Positions 44,531 to 55,868 of a stretch of 64,000 bases of DNA are shown here, piece by piece. A model generated the notes under the pieces. That model ran no database searches. It was not told the DNA's origin and was given only the letters and a program-made list of their open reading frames with translations. The position numbers were made by a program, and so were the translations under genes. Position 1 is the stretch's first letter. Each line of letters starts with the position of its first letter. Source of the DNA: Manis javanica (Eukaryota > Chordata > Mammalia > Pholidota > Manidae); contig NC_133167.1 in the NCBI RefSeq assembly GCF_040802235.1, forward strand, positions 325,001-389,000, read 5' to 3'.

Positions 44531-47500
44531 CCTTAAAAGTACTTAAAGTTTTAAACTCTCACATCAAACTGTCAGCAGTGAGCAACTCTGGCAGGTGATT
44601 TTTTGGCATTCTCTATTTCCAAAACTTTCTAAGTACTCTTCTCACAATTTTTGAACCTCATTTTAGAAAGCTCAGCATTACATTTTCGTGCTTATCTTCA
44701 CTCCACTCCCCTAACTCGGCGATAAAAGATAAACACCATATACAGAGGAAAAGTCAGGCTTGCTTCTATTCCGTGCCTTTAAATGCTCTTCTTCACTGTG
44801 ATAAACAATCTTAAACAATTTTTGCTTAATAGTGGAGGAAGAATCAGCTCGTTCGGGAAGTTCAAAGACGGGTGACAGCAGGAGGCGTGGAGCTAGAAGC
44901 CAGCAGCTCCGTTTGGCTCGAACAATGACTACAGGGTTCGGGGAGACTGCGTCACCCAGGCGCTTTCCTAAGCCTTCCGCCTCGGCCCCCTTCCCTGGCT
45001 GCGGCCAAGCAGACGGACACCGACGGACGCTGGGTGCCAGAGGCCCTGAAACCCGAAGACCAGCAACCACTCCCAGGGGCGGAGGCAGGACCCTGCTCCT
45101 CAAGGTCGGCTGCCCGAGCACTCCCACCACCCGCACGGGCTGGAGCGGTGCACACACTCCGCGGAGGTAGCAGAGAGCTGTGCTGGGCGAGTGGAAACCC
45201 AAGTTCAGAACTGAAGTAAAGATTGTGACAATCTGAGCGGCCGCCGCGCTCCTGGGCCAGGGATTTTACGGGCGGGTCTGGTGAGGGGATGGCGGTACTG
45301 CTCTCATTTTTAGAGTTCGGCAGCCAACAGCGAGTGTGCCCTGAAGGTGCCACAGAGGATGTGCAGCCAGGACAGGCTTGCCCACGCCCGCCTCTGTGCA
45401 CCCCGCGGGCTGCGCCAGGCTGAGCCGCCAGGCTGAGCAAAGAGCAGCCACCACACAGCAGGGCCTCCCCGGCTGCGCCCTGCGTGCACCTGCCGAGCGT
45501 CACAGTGCCTGCGGCTGTGTGGGTCGGGGGACACACGGAGCTTGGGGGTGGGGGCTGCCTAATGCTCGGGATGACCTTTGTTCATGTGAAGCAGAACTGT
45601 AAGCAAACAGAGGGAAAGAAAGCTAAAAAGCCCATTAAAAAAAACTCATAGTAAATGTTTCCTTAGTTTATTGAATGAACAATTAAAAAATTCTGAATTA
45701 GTACATATCCACAAATTCATAAATGGCAATTTCAATGGAAAACAAATTTAAAGTACCGCAAACCAGGCAACATTGGTGTCTCTTCAGAGAACGAACAGGT
45801 TCAAATGCATAAAGCGAGGCTAGTCCCTTTTCTCATCGTTTCCTGGGGTGTAGAGACGCCGCCACGCAGGCCACAGCACCAAGGACACGTCAGGCCCAGG
45901 CGCTGCATGGAGGGCCCCAAGTGGCCCCCCACACCCTGGCCATGGCCCCTCTTTCAGGACAAGAGTTGAAGCAAACATGGGCAGCACACAGCCTCGAGGA
46001 GAGAAGGGAAGACTCCAACTTCAGGAGCCTGAGAGGATGTAACATTTCTGTGAGTAACTGTTCTAGAGACGGATTTCTTTGTTGATGTTCCATGAACCAG
46101 AGGCCTTGGTACCTTGAAGACATAGGAACTGGCATTGAACGTCACATGAACACATAACCCATGGGCAGGGTTCACGGGCTGTGCCCGTGAGGTCGTGACC
46201 ACACCGCGAGTGATGCCTGGCCACCCCTTCAGGGCAGCAGACGGTGGAGGGGTCTGCACGGAGATCAGAATGTACCTATACACTGACAATCGAAAGGGCT
46301 TCACAAAGTGATGGTGATGGGGGTGAATTAACCAGTCTGTTTAAAGTTTTTCCTATTCAACTTTTTTTTGATGTGGTATTTTCACAGTTCATCACTCTAT
46401 CATCACTACTATTTAAAAAATGTATTTTTACTGGAAAAGGGAAACTTGATCCCATAACTGGAGAGTTCCTTTGTAATATAAGAAAGACACATCCATGCCT
46501 AAGGATTCAAAAATGGCCCAGGGCACAGCATCACCTATTTCAGCACAGTCGTACCAACGAAGCTGTCCTGTGGGGAGGCTTTAAATAAGCATATACTGGC
46601 TGACATAGCATACTGGACTTTGGGAACTCAGATACAAAAATAGACTTGATAACTAGTAAAAATAAATATTCTACCTAAAGCAGAGTATTTTACTAGAGGT
46701 GGGCTTCATGGGGACAAAAGGCACGACCTGCCAGGGACCTGCTGCCAGCCAGCTCACCCACATGCCCGGCTCTGACGGCTGGCGGCGAGCCCCTCCTGCT
46801 GAGCAAGGCCACAGAGCTGGCAAAGCAGAGAACAGATGGAAAGGGGAAAACGGCCGACCTCCGGCAGGCATCCACCCGGACCACCGGCTCCTGATGCGAG
46901 ACGCACCGGTACCAGGCGACAGGCTTCCCTCAAACATGGGCATCTGGCCTGGAACCCAGGTACACGGGGCGCCCTGCCACGGCGGCATCCCTGTGTAGCA
47001 CTAGGGCTCCCCGAAAGGCGATCATGACCAACAGCCATGAACACCCAGAAGGCAAGCCCAACAAGGCTCGGGGCGCGGTGCCCTGGGTCTGAGTCGTCAC
47101 ATACATTTTAGTGTTTGCGATGAACCATCTCTTACAAAGATGAAGCACATAACGTAGCTGTTCCAGCTGCCGAGACAGCAGACAGACACCATATACGGGA
47201 GGAAATGAGGTCCTTCAAGCCCTTTCCCTTGGTTGCTGGAGGATTCCCTTGGGGTGGGAGTTACAGCCCCTCAAGAGGGGGTGAGGCACGACTGACTTCG
47301 ATAAATGACTTCATTATAAAGGATGAGCTGTAAACTTTAAAATACTGTGAGCACTTTGGAAAAGTGCTCTTCAAAATTTTCCTAGATCTTGCCAAAAAAC
47401 TAAGCCTGAGTGTGAGGATACCAGCACACCAGTGTTGTCTGTAGGGCACCTGGGGTGCCAGACTGGATCTGGAGCGGCACATGGGGCTCTCGGGATGGGC

Positions 47501-49459
47501 TGGGTATGAGCAGGGCAGAGGCGGGAGCACCCTTGTGTTTCAGATTTGTGCAGAAATTGAGGGGCTGCACGTAAGGGACCCACTTTAAAACATAGAGGAC
47601 AGAGCATGAGCGAGGTCTTGTACTGGAGGCACTGACGGGGCATTTGCTGTATTCCTTTTACATTTTTATATGCCCTGAAAACTTTTAAAATAAAAAGCTA
47701 AAAATCCATCTCCAGAAAATGGAGTCTCACTGAAGAAAGAAAACAACCCTTCCTTGGGAAGGGTGCTAGAAGTGGTCTGACGACAAGGAGTTCGCTCAGG
47801 ACCTCCAAGACAGGAGTGGACGGGGCGGCCCGGCTGCAGGGTCAGCTTGACCCCGTGGGCTCCCCAGGCAGAAAGGGTCCGTGCTGTCAGCAGTGGCCAC
47901 CGCAGGCACCAGGCACTGACTGACGGAGACACGGCTGCCACAGGCTGGCTGGCGCACAGGTATATTTGTGGCTAACCCACACAGGCTTCCCCCCCAGCCC
48001 CAAGGCTTGTTGTGTAAGTGTCTAAAGGGAGGCCAGAAAGTCTCGAATGCTATTCTGCCACATGAGCTGTCAGATTCACATGGGCCAGCGCGCTTGCTGC
48101 AGACCAGGGTGATGGCCAGACATGCTGTGGTTCAAGGCAGCTCCAAAAATGGAAGATTACTCAGCACCTTTGGCCAAAACCCCTGTTGTTACTCGACTAG
48201 AGAGAAGTCCCTGCAAGAGGCCCCTGTGGCTCCCAGAGACCCGCCACCTGTGTGCACACAGGACACCAGCTCAGGCGGGCTCAGCAGGACGAAGACAGGG
48301 GGCTGAATGTCACCACAGGGTGTTTAGGAAAGAAACAGCTCTTAAGCAGGGCGCTGCTCTGAGAGGTAAGGTCAGAACGGACAAGCCACAGAAACCCCCA
48401 GACAAGACGCAATCCGTGGGCTCAGCTGACAAACGTGGCCTGTCGGCCCAGGGCCTGCATGGGCATGGCGCTTCTGTGCTGGGCTGCACAGCAGTGGGGT
48501 TCCTGTCCAGCCTGTGCCCTGGGCACCAGCCCCCACCCCACTGCCATCTGCTGACACCACCCTTCCTGCTGCCTCGGCACAGACGACTTCCATGATGCCA
48601 CCCATTAGAAATGGCTAAAGCCCCCCTCACCTAAAGGAAACGTTCCTAAAGAGTGAGTGTCGGTTCACACCCGACATTCATCCTTTTCTGTGAACGGCCT
48701 GGGGAGGAGGCTCTGGGATGCGCTGCAGCACCCCTCCCGAGCGGGCCGGAGCGCCCGCTCTGCGCTTCCTGCCCCGGACCCGGGAAAGCTGGGCGGAAGG
48801 GGGCAGCTCGCGCTCACAGTGCATTTTAAGCCAACGCCTCTCCAAGCCTCTATCCGAACACAGAACTATTCCAGGTCTACACTCCCTAAGGGGGTGATGC
48901 TTTTGGTGCTGGGACACCAGGGCAGTCCCAGGGACCCTGCTATGTGCATGTGCAGCTGGGGACCACAGTACAGAGGCTGCCACCACTGCCTTCCCAGGAT
49001 CTGGGTTCTGTGGGGCTTACTGGAGATTCCGTGGAGTGGCTGCACAAAGCAGGGACTCCATCTAATTGATCACAGGCAGCCTCATCTTAAAAAGTGGGGA
49101 CGGGCATAAAACACCTTCTATCCAAGATTGACACATTTCAGAACGGTAACATCCGTGGCGTACGGCCCTGGTTCTAGGTGGACTGAGGCGCGAGCCAAGG
49201 GAATACAGCTGCAAGACTGGCGACGAGGCCCCGGACGCCAGCGGGAACAGCTCACCTCCTTTAAACCTGACGCATGGCTCTGAATTCATTCTGTGGAAGT
49301 TTGGTTCTTTAACATTCAAAACAGGGTAATCAATCAGAGAATCATTGAAAAAAATCTAGCCACGAGCACAAAATCACTTTCTATGTCTACAGCTAACAGC
49401 TTGAGCCCTCCCTGCGCTCAGCAGGGGGCCAGGTCACCCTGGAAGGGCACTGGGCACGG
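44531..49459 (-). other. FARP2: FARP2 interval, mostly unique sequence
   Basis: There is no named repeat in nearly 5 kb and no recognised exon. It follows the stop codon of the possible alternative FARP2 terminal exon on the minus strand, so part of it may be a long 3' UTR. A minus-strand AATAAA lies at 45,667-45,672. A CpG-enriched patch at about 44,930-45,280 has no gene attached. An AATAAA on the plus strand at about 47,689 follows AT-rich text that may be an old repeat end. Confidence 0.35.
45667..45672 (-). terminator. FARP2: Candidate poly-A signal for short FARP2 transcript
   Basis: AATAAA on the minus strand in an AT-rich setting, 3.8 kb beyond the stop at 49,460. It is offered only as a candidate, since this hexamer occurs often by chance. 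Confidence 0.25.
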
Positions 49460-50134
49460 TCAGGATGGGTTTTTATCTATCCATTCTCCTGGAGTCAAAT
49501 TCTTTACATTATTCTGCAAATCGAAAATGACTCTCTCCCCTCTTGTCTGTGTAAAAGGGTTGCTGAAGAAAAGCCTGATGTCTAGGGGGGCCTCAGCCTC
49601 GGAGCCCCAGGAATCTGTGTCTGGGCTGCTGGAGTCCTCGGCCGTCGTGGGCGGGTAGCTGAGCTGCTCTAACTGGTCGATGATGTCAGAGAACTGGAGG
49701 GCCGAGCTGGACTCGGAGCGGACTGAACAGGCTGGGAAGTTGGCCATGGAACTGGCCTCGGACTGGCTGGCCGAGCTGGGCGTGTGCGCAGACAGGCCGC
49801 CGAGCAGCGGCACGTGGCAGAGCGATCCGGCCTCCGAGGCGCTCAGCAGGCTCTGCGCCAGGCTGGCCTGCGCCTTCACCTCGAACAGCTCTGAGGTGTC
49901 TGGGGGGCGCACGCTGCTGCCAAAGCCACTCTCCTCCTCAAACTCGAAGCCCTGCTCTCTGTGCAGGTGGCCCACCTCAGGGGTACACCTGCCCAGGCCG
50001 GAGGCGGGGGGTCCCGGGGAAGCACACGCAGGTGCCCGTGGGGCTGGCCTGCAGTATGGGAGGGAAAAGGCTTCAGCACCTCCGGCAAAGAAGGAGATGT
50101 CCGCCGGGTCGTCATCTATGAACTCCTCAGAAAC
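49460..50134 (-). CDS. FARP2: FARP2 alternative terminal exon (predicted)
   Basis: On the minus strand a CGGCTGCAG acceptor opens 224 codons to a TAG/TGA-type stop at 49,462-49,460. The protein starts Val-Ser-Glu-Glu-Phe-Ile-Asp-Asp-Asp-Pro-Ala-Asp-Ile-Ser-Phe-Phe. It is Ser-rich and acidic, with Phe-Glu-Phe-Glu-Glu-Glu-Ser-Gly-Phe-Gly, a Leu-Glu-Gln-Leu helix and the end Trp-Ile-Asp-Lys-Asn-Pro-Ser. It enters in phase 0, the phase left by the exon at 52,696. This would make a FERM-FA protein without DH and PH domains. Databases list short FARP2 isoforms as far as I recall, but I cannot confirm this tail. The composition looks protein-like rather than random. It could also be a mis-assigned chance frame. 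Confidence 0.6.
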   Translation of the reverse strand, partial: VSEEFIDDDPADISFFAGGAEAFSLPYCRPAPRAPACASPGPPASGLGRCTPEVGHLHREQGFEFEEESGFGSSVRPPDTSELFEVKAQASLAQSLLSASEAGSLCHVPLLGGLSAHTPSSASQSEASSMANFPACSVRSESSSALQFSDIIDQLEQLSYPPTTAEDSSSPDTDSWGSEAEAPLDIRLFFSNPFTQTRGERVIFDLQNNVKNLTPGEWIDKNPS

Positions 50135-50319
50135 CTGCAGCCGGGTGGTTGTCAATGTGAAAGTGGGGGCCCCCCCGCCCTGCCCACCACACAGGTGCTC
50201 CACATTGGAGGGGGACGAGCATGCGGGCAATGCGCCCCCACCACGGTCATTTCTGCCAGCACCCCCAGCACCCAGGCCTAAGGGGCTGCAACTCCTCACG
50301 ACACGACAAAACCCGACAC

Positions 50320-50575
50320 CTTGACACGGCTGCAGCGCAGGGGACCGTGGGGGTGGGGCCCGGCAGGTGTCAGGGCCTCGGGCTGCTGCCCCGCTGCTCC
50401 TCTCAGCAGCTGGCCTCCTGTCCTCTGGCGCCTGGAGCTCACTCACGGAGCCGCTGCTGCCCTGGAAGCCAGGCAGGCCTGGAGGGGCCGGCGGGGCGGT
50501 GGAGGAGACCGAACAGGAGGCACCCACTGGAGATGGGGGCGCAGAAGTCCGCATGCCCTCGGGGAATGAGATGCT
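50320..50575 (-). CDS. FARP2: FARP2 Ser/Pro-rich linker exon
   Basis: This 256-nt exon follows GACCCCAG and reads Ser-Ile-Ser-Phe-Pro-Glu-Gly-Met-Arg-Thr, then a Pro/Ser/Ala-rich linker with Pro-Ala-Ala-Glu-Arg-Ser-Ser-Gly-Ala and Gly-Pro-Asp-Thr. It ends Ala-Leu-Gln-Pro-Cys-Gln plus one base at a GTGTCG donor. It corresponds to the linker between the FA region and the DH domain. It leaves phase 1, and no matching DH exon was found downstream. The 185-base intron that follows stays open in the same frame into the predicted alternative tail, so retention would give one 371-codon exon. Confidence 0.85.
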
Positions 50576-52695
50576 CTGGGGTCAAAGGAGAAAGAGAAAA
50601 AGGAGCACATGGAACTACAGATCACCACCAGAGTTGCCACGCTAGCCCAGCCCTCGTGAGCTCCCCCTGCACCTGCTGCCGCCACACACAAGGCCCCTGG
50701 GCCGGGCTTTCTTTTCCCTTTGAGAGCTGGAGGATTTCCAAGGGACCCAGGGCCATGGGTCCCTAACTTCTTTAATTTCATTTTATTCTTTTGAGGCATG
50801 AAATGTCTCCAGTAAGAAAACGTCCATCCCTGACATGGAGCCACACGTGCGCCACAGCTCCTTGGGGCCCATGTCACCCAAGAACGTGTTGGGTGCCCGG
50901 TGTTTCCCTGAGCCGTCCCGCCGGCTGACGAGGCCCTAAAGCAATGCACCGGCAGGGGTTCAGGGTCTGTGGCCCTTGGTGCTGCCAGCTGGCTGCGGCC
51001 AAGGGGTGAGCCGCACCGGCAATCTGGCTGAGGGCCCGCCTACAGCGCTCTTCCCAACACGAGGCGCGGGTCCACGGCGTTCTGAACATACGGGAGCAGC
51101 GCGAGTGGGGGTGCGGAGAGGCTCTGAGCAGGAGCGAGAGCTGGTGGGGCAGCGGCTGGGATGACCAGTGCCCCGCAGGTGCCCTGCACCATGTCCCCGC
51201 TCACGGTCCCACACAGGAACACCAAGTAGGCCTCTCTACTGGTGACGTCGCGTCTCACTCCACGCCACTCATACACACACACTAAGTGGGTGGTCAGACC
51301 GATCTGTAACACATGGTCCAAGTTCCTTTCTGTACAGGAAGAGGGTGACCAGCAGATGCATGTCGGAGGCGCAGTGGCTAACCTTTCACGAACAAAACTG
51401 AGCTCAAGTCGCTAAGGCTAATCTGTTTGTTTATCATACCGGCTTTTCTTATTCATATTTAATATTCTCCTGTGGCTTTAAAAAGACAGTATCAGAGAAT
51501 TGAAGTCAAATGCAATTTTTAGACAACTCGTACTATTTAAGAACTACTCATAAAATTGAGTTCTGTTAAAGAAACAAACACTAATTCTTCTAATTTCAGT
51601 TGATTTACCAAGGAATTCCTAAACAGGAAACACAGAAGAGTTAAAGAATGTTTTCATTTAAAAGACACAATTAAAAACCTGTGGGGCACATAACCCTCGC
51701 ACCCGAGGTCCAGGCGCAGCTCCTGGGGGCACCGACAGAACAGACTGTCCACCAAAGGCACCACTGTGCAGAAGTGAAGACTGTGCATATGAACCCGTGT
51801 AGCTGCATGAGGGACGGTCACGACGCACCCCTGCCGAGAAGGGCGAGGCTGCACATAGAACATGCCCATCTGCGGCGGCCTGGGGAAGGGGAGGCTGTGG
51901 TGCGGTGGATGCAAAACCCAGAAGGCCTGCTGCCCGCACGTCCTGGGGCACCGCGGCCAAACGTTTCCCATGAAGTGTCTGTGCCTGTGTGTGTCTGTTT
52001 TAATACAGTTGTACTCATGCCAACACAGAGACAGAAATTTTTTTCTGGTTTTCACCCTTAGCATAACAGCAAAAAGTCCCGCTCCGGGAATAGGGCTTAA
52101 GTAAATCTGTCTCCTAAACTGGCGTAACACTGTCTCAAGCTTTTATGAATAATATTCCCCTAGGTGTTTACCTGACAAGTAGCCTGTTGTCCACTGTGAA
52201 CTCAAACAAATGGAAGCACAAAGAGGAAGCGAAGCCTGCCCGGGACCCCGCCACCCAGAGGCCGTGGCCTGTGAGTCCCCTCCTCCAGCCTTCCCCTCTG
52301 CACATCTACTTGGCGTTGGAAACCAAAGCAAGGCTGCCTTTCGCTGGCTGCACCTGCTGACAGTCGGTGTGTATCCCTGGTCATGCACTGTTCTTCTGAA
52401 ACAAGATTTCCAGGCTCCTCAAGGTCTCCATCAAATGGCCACACCCGAGACTGGGTGAGTAAGTCCCCACACAAGGGGAGATGCTCACGCTCCGGGTTCC
52501 TGACAGCTCTGTGACGCACATCTCACCTCACGCGGCTTTCCCCATGTCAGGACTCGTCTCTGCAAGAAGTCCTATGGCTGGAACTGCAGCACGAGCAATG
52601 CGACCCATTTTAAGATCCCTGTTACAACACTGCCCACTTATTTTCCGAAAGTACAGGTGATTAGTATTGTGCATGCTTTGACCGGAGGGACTAAC

Positions 52696-52753
52696 CTGTC
52701 TTGGGGAGTCTGCAGTCAGAATGCGGATAGACATCCGAGTCTTGCTGTGTCTT
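52696..52753 (-). CDS. FARP2: FARP2 FA-region exon
   Basis: This 58-nt exon with TTTGCAG acceptor and GTTAGT donor reads Arg-Arg-His-Ser-Lys-Thr-Arg-Met-Ser-Ile-Arg-Ile-Leu-Thr-Ala-Asp-Ser-Pro-Arg-Gln. It is the end of the FERM-adjacent region, rich in Arg and Ser, and leaves phase 0. From here splicing could go to 50,575 (long form) or 50,134 (short form). Confidence 0.92.
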
Positions 52754-53249
52754 CTGCAAACAGAGAACACGTTGTGAGCACAGAGCCCTGCTCCCCTGAG
52801 CTGTGTTTAACACAGCACGTGCTGTGCCCATGAGGCAGATGTGCATAAAGTGTGGCTAAGGCCGGTAACACGCCAGAAGGCACTTAACTAGAAAGGGGCA
52901 GGATAACACAAAACAAGAATTCAAATAAAAAACAGATGCCCAGAAGAGGTAAAATCACCCCTCAACGCTGAAGGGAAAATTCCACATGCAAAGAAACAAC
53001 ATGCATTTTCAGATTCAATGTTTACTATACTGTATAAAAGCATGTTACATGCTAAGCTGCACAAACTGGAAACTGAAAAGCAATCTCTCTCTGTGTACAG
53101 AACTGTACAAATACATCACCAAAAAAAAAATAGAATGCAAGTGTCAAAATACATGTTTATGTATTTGCAATGACTTTTATTCAAAGGTCTACTATATTTA
53201 AAAGATTAATTCTAAAAGCACACACCATCCATCAAAGACCAGCGCGTAC

Positions 53250-53318
53250 CTTTCATACGGAATTCTCTTCATCCCACCGTCTCTGACATAATCTACTAGT
53301 TGTTTTTGAGTTCTCCCG
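53250..53318 (-). CDS. FARP2: FARP2 FA-region exon
   Basis: This 69-nt exon reads Gly-Arg-Thr-Gln-Lys-Gln-Leu-Val-Asp-Tyr-Val-Arg-Asp-Gly-Gly-Met-Lys-Arg-Ile, with split Ser and Arg codons at its ends. This is the FERM-adjacent motif whose phosphorylation is thought to regulate FERM proteins. It is intact, with a CACAG acceptor and GTACGC donor. Confidence 0.93.
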
Positions 53319-53638
53319 CTGTGAACAGAGGCAGAAAAGAACTTAAAGAAAAGAACCCATGGTAACCCGCAGCACTAATCTTCCACAAGAAGGCCTGCCC
53401 ATCTGCTCACAAATGTACACATACATTTCAAAGTTATGCTTGAAATAAGCACAACTGATTTTCTAGACACAGACTTTAGTAAGCCTATTTTTCCACGGTT
53501 ATATTTGATGTGCTCTCTCCAGTTTTACAATAGCTGCATTCTTATGTGATTCTCTGAAGCATTTCTAAATGCTTTCTTTGTGACTGGGGTACCCCTGCTC
53601 ATTTTACAAGGCAGCCCGAGCCCCGTGCGGTGCCCCAC

Positions 53639-53802
53639 CTGTATCTGAAGGAGGAGCCCCTGCTGAAGAGGACGGCTTTAGCCTTTGGCTTAGGTTGATC
53701 AAAAAGTCTAAAAAAGGTGTGATACTCCACACAGATCTTCCAGAAGTTCTTACATTCATCTCTGCTACCTAACAAGAATTCCAGAGTGTCCTGGTAAGGT
53801 CC
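53639..53802 (-). CDS. FARP2: FARP2 FERM F3 lobe exon
   Basis: This 164-nt exon reads Gly-Pro-Tyr-Gln-Asp-Thr-Leu-Glu-Phe, [14 protein letters not shown] and Phe-Ser-Arg-Gly-Ser-Ser-Phe-Arg-Tyr. It holds the C-terminal helix of the PTB-like F3 lobe and the beginning of the FA region. The frame and splice sites (TTTCTAG, GTGGGG) are clean. Confidence 0.95.
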
Positions 53803-53840
53803 CTAGAAACAAAATAAAAGGTTCCAGTAAGTAATTCAAA

Positions 53841-53855
53841 AATAAAATTTAGGAA
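53841..53855. repeat. Target-site duplication, left copy
   Basis: This is the 15-bp left flank of the short L1, identical to 54,187-54,201. It carries the A-rich target typical of L1 endonuclease cleavage. Confidence 0.9.
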
Positions 53856-54186
53856 CAAAACAGCAGCAGAATCACAGAACCCAAGAATGGACTAACAGTT
53901 ACCAAAGGGAAAGGGACTGGGGAGGATGGGTGGGAAGGGAGGGAGAAGGGGGTGGGGGCAAGGGGGCCTTACGGTTAGCATGTATAATGTGGGGGGTGGG
54001 GGGCACGGGGAGGGCTGTGCAGCACAGAGAAGACAAGTAGTGATTTCACAGCATCTCACTACGCTGATGGACAGCGGCTGTAAAGGGGGTTGTGGGGGGG
54101 ACCTGGTGAAGGGGAGAACCTAGTAAACATAATGTTCCTCATGTAATTGTAGATTAATGATACCAAAAAATAAAAATAAATAAATA
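53856..54186 (+). mobile_element. Short L1 3' UTR insertion with perfect target duplication
   Basis: This is a severely 5'-truncated L1. It begins just after ORF2 and runs through the G-rich 3' UTR to an (AAAT)n-type tail at 54,165-54,186. It is flanked by identical 15-bp copies of AATAAAATTTAGGAA (53,841-53,855 and 54,187-54,201). It lies antisense in a FARP2 intron only 40 bases upstream of the exon acceptor region. Its body matches the 3' UTR of the L1 at 59,449. Confidence 0.92.
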
Positions 54187-54201
54187 AATAAAATTTAGGA
54201 A
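54187..54201. repeat. Target-site duplication, right copy
   Basis: This is the 15-bp right flank of the short L1, identical to the left copy, which suggests a fairly recent insertion. Confidence 0.9.
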
Positions 54202-55714
54202 GCAGGTCAAACGATAGGCTGTTAATTCCAAAGTTAAAAATTAGGAAGATACTTTTTCTGAAACATATAGAAAGACTTCTGGTTCTAGTTTTATTTAAGT
54301 GAGGAAAAGCGCAGTTCATATATCCAGGTGGAAGTGACAGGTTAAGGCCCATGTCCTGAAGCCTTCCCCGACTAGCACCCCAGGCCTCTCCCAGGCCGGC
54401 GGGCCCGTCCGTCTGCTGGGGCAGAACTGTTTCCGAGGGGCCTCGGGGCTGCTTGGACGTCCAGGATGCCCAGTTTTTCGGTTCACAAACATCACCATGA
54501 GCAAACGACCTCATTCTCTCTCATGATTATTCCTTAGGATAAATTCCTAGGAATTCATACTGAGCTCAAACAATGCACATTTCAATCTTGTCACATACAT
54601 TGCCTTCCAGGACCATCACACTGTGACTTCTACATTCAGTCCTAAAAACCTCAGTGCTGAGGGATGCCAGGGGCAGGTGGAGGCAGAGCTGGGCCTTGAG
54701 TGCCCAGGCCAGTCCGACGTGCTGCTGCTGCGGCGCCTGGAGCAGCGATTCCTTTCTTGCCCCATCTTTTCACAAAAACTGCTACAATCTTTTTTTACTT
54801 AGAGAAAAGGAAGCAGCCTCCTGACTGCAGTTTGTTTATGTTTTTGTTATTCCTATTATTTAACAAGAAATCCAGCCATTCTTTCACACTTTCTACCTAA
54901 GGTAAACACACTTACATGGGGCACGTGAGCCTGGCGTTTAACAAAAGCCCTGGCTCATCAAATGCCTTTTAAAAGCTTCAGTGAAGCTTCCGAGATGGGT
55001 GCAGGGCCCTAAACCTCCCGGTGCTGAGGGTGTCTAGGCTGGCTGGACACTAAGCGTCGACCCCGTGGTGGCTCGGCTAATCTACCTTTTCTATTTCCTA
55101 ACTTCCTCTGTACGCTGGCGAAGCAACGATCTGAACATCTGCGGACACTCTGAAGTCTTTGTTTTTTCCTATCAGACTGTACATTCACTTTTTTCCATTT
55201 TTATTCATTTTAGTAGATTCCTATGTAATTATTCCTTTATTGACTGACAATCTCAAAAGGAATATTTATTTATTTTCTGGAAATCAAAGCTTCTTCAGTT
55301 AACGCTTTTTAAAGGTCAATTTCTGAATCAAAATGCGTGAGCCTCTCGGGGACGCCCGTCTCATTCTGCACAGAAGCTCTAACGCTGATCTGCCGCAGGG
55401 CTTCGTGCCACAGCCCCACACTGTCTCGGCAGCCACTGGGGTCTCGCCGGGCATGTACATTCCCACGCCTACCCCAGACCTGCTGGGTCTGAACCCCAGG
55501 GTGGAGCCAGTGATATACGGGGTGCTGACAGGTTCGCCAGGAGAGAACTGCTGGGCAGGTCACCCAACAAGCACTTCCAGACTCCAACTTCAAATCTTGC
55601 CCTTAAATGCTTGTGTGCATTATGCTGAAATGATTTATGAAGTAGTTTAAAAACTCAGTATTCTAGCAAAATAAATTCTCTCACAATTTAAAAAGTGCTC
55701 AAAATAATACGTAC
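54202..55714 (-). other. FARP2: FARP2 intron remainder
   Basis: This is intron sequence between two FERM exons. Around 54,535-54,620 there are faint LINE-like words. Otherwise nothing recognisable was found. Confidence 0.6.
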
Positions 55715-55810
55715 ATGGACCTCTGGGTGGAGTTTGACAAGAAACCTTTTCCTCTTGAAGCTGAGTTTACGGACCCTGGACCAGTTGAAAGTGTTAATTT
55801 TGGTGGTGTT
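55715..55810 (-). CDS. FARP2: FARP2 FERM F3 exon
   Basis: This 96-nt, 32-codon, phase-0 exon reads [18 protein letters not shown], then [14 protein letters not shown]. It is the basic F3 strand pair expected to face membrane phosphoinositides. Acceptor TTTTCAG and donor GTACGT are sound. Confidence 0.95.
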
Positions 55811-55854
55811 CTGAAAATCATGAGACAGACACTTTGTAACACATTTGTAATCTA

Positions 55855-55868
55855 GACACACACACACA
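55855..55868. repeat. Short CA microsatellite
   Basis: This is seven CA units about 45 bases upstream of the FARP2 FERM exon acceptor. Confidence 0.75.

Noticed and set aside
44930-45280. CpG-enriched patch as a promoter of an unknown gene
   Set aside because: Enrichment is modest, no exon or conserved frame follows on either strand, and no known promoter motif was seen.
51040-51321. Minus-strand frame containing an Arg-Glu-Ala-Tyr segment, considered as the start of the DH domain
   Set aside because: The residues around it do not match the DH helix. It lies upstream of the linker exon rather than downstream, and there is no exon structure.
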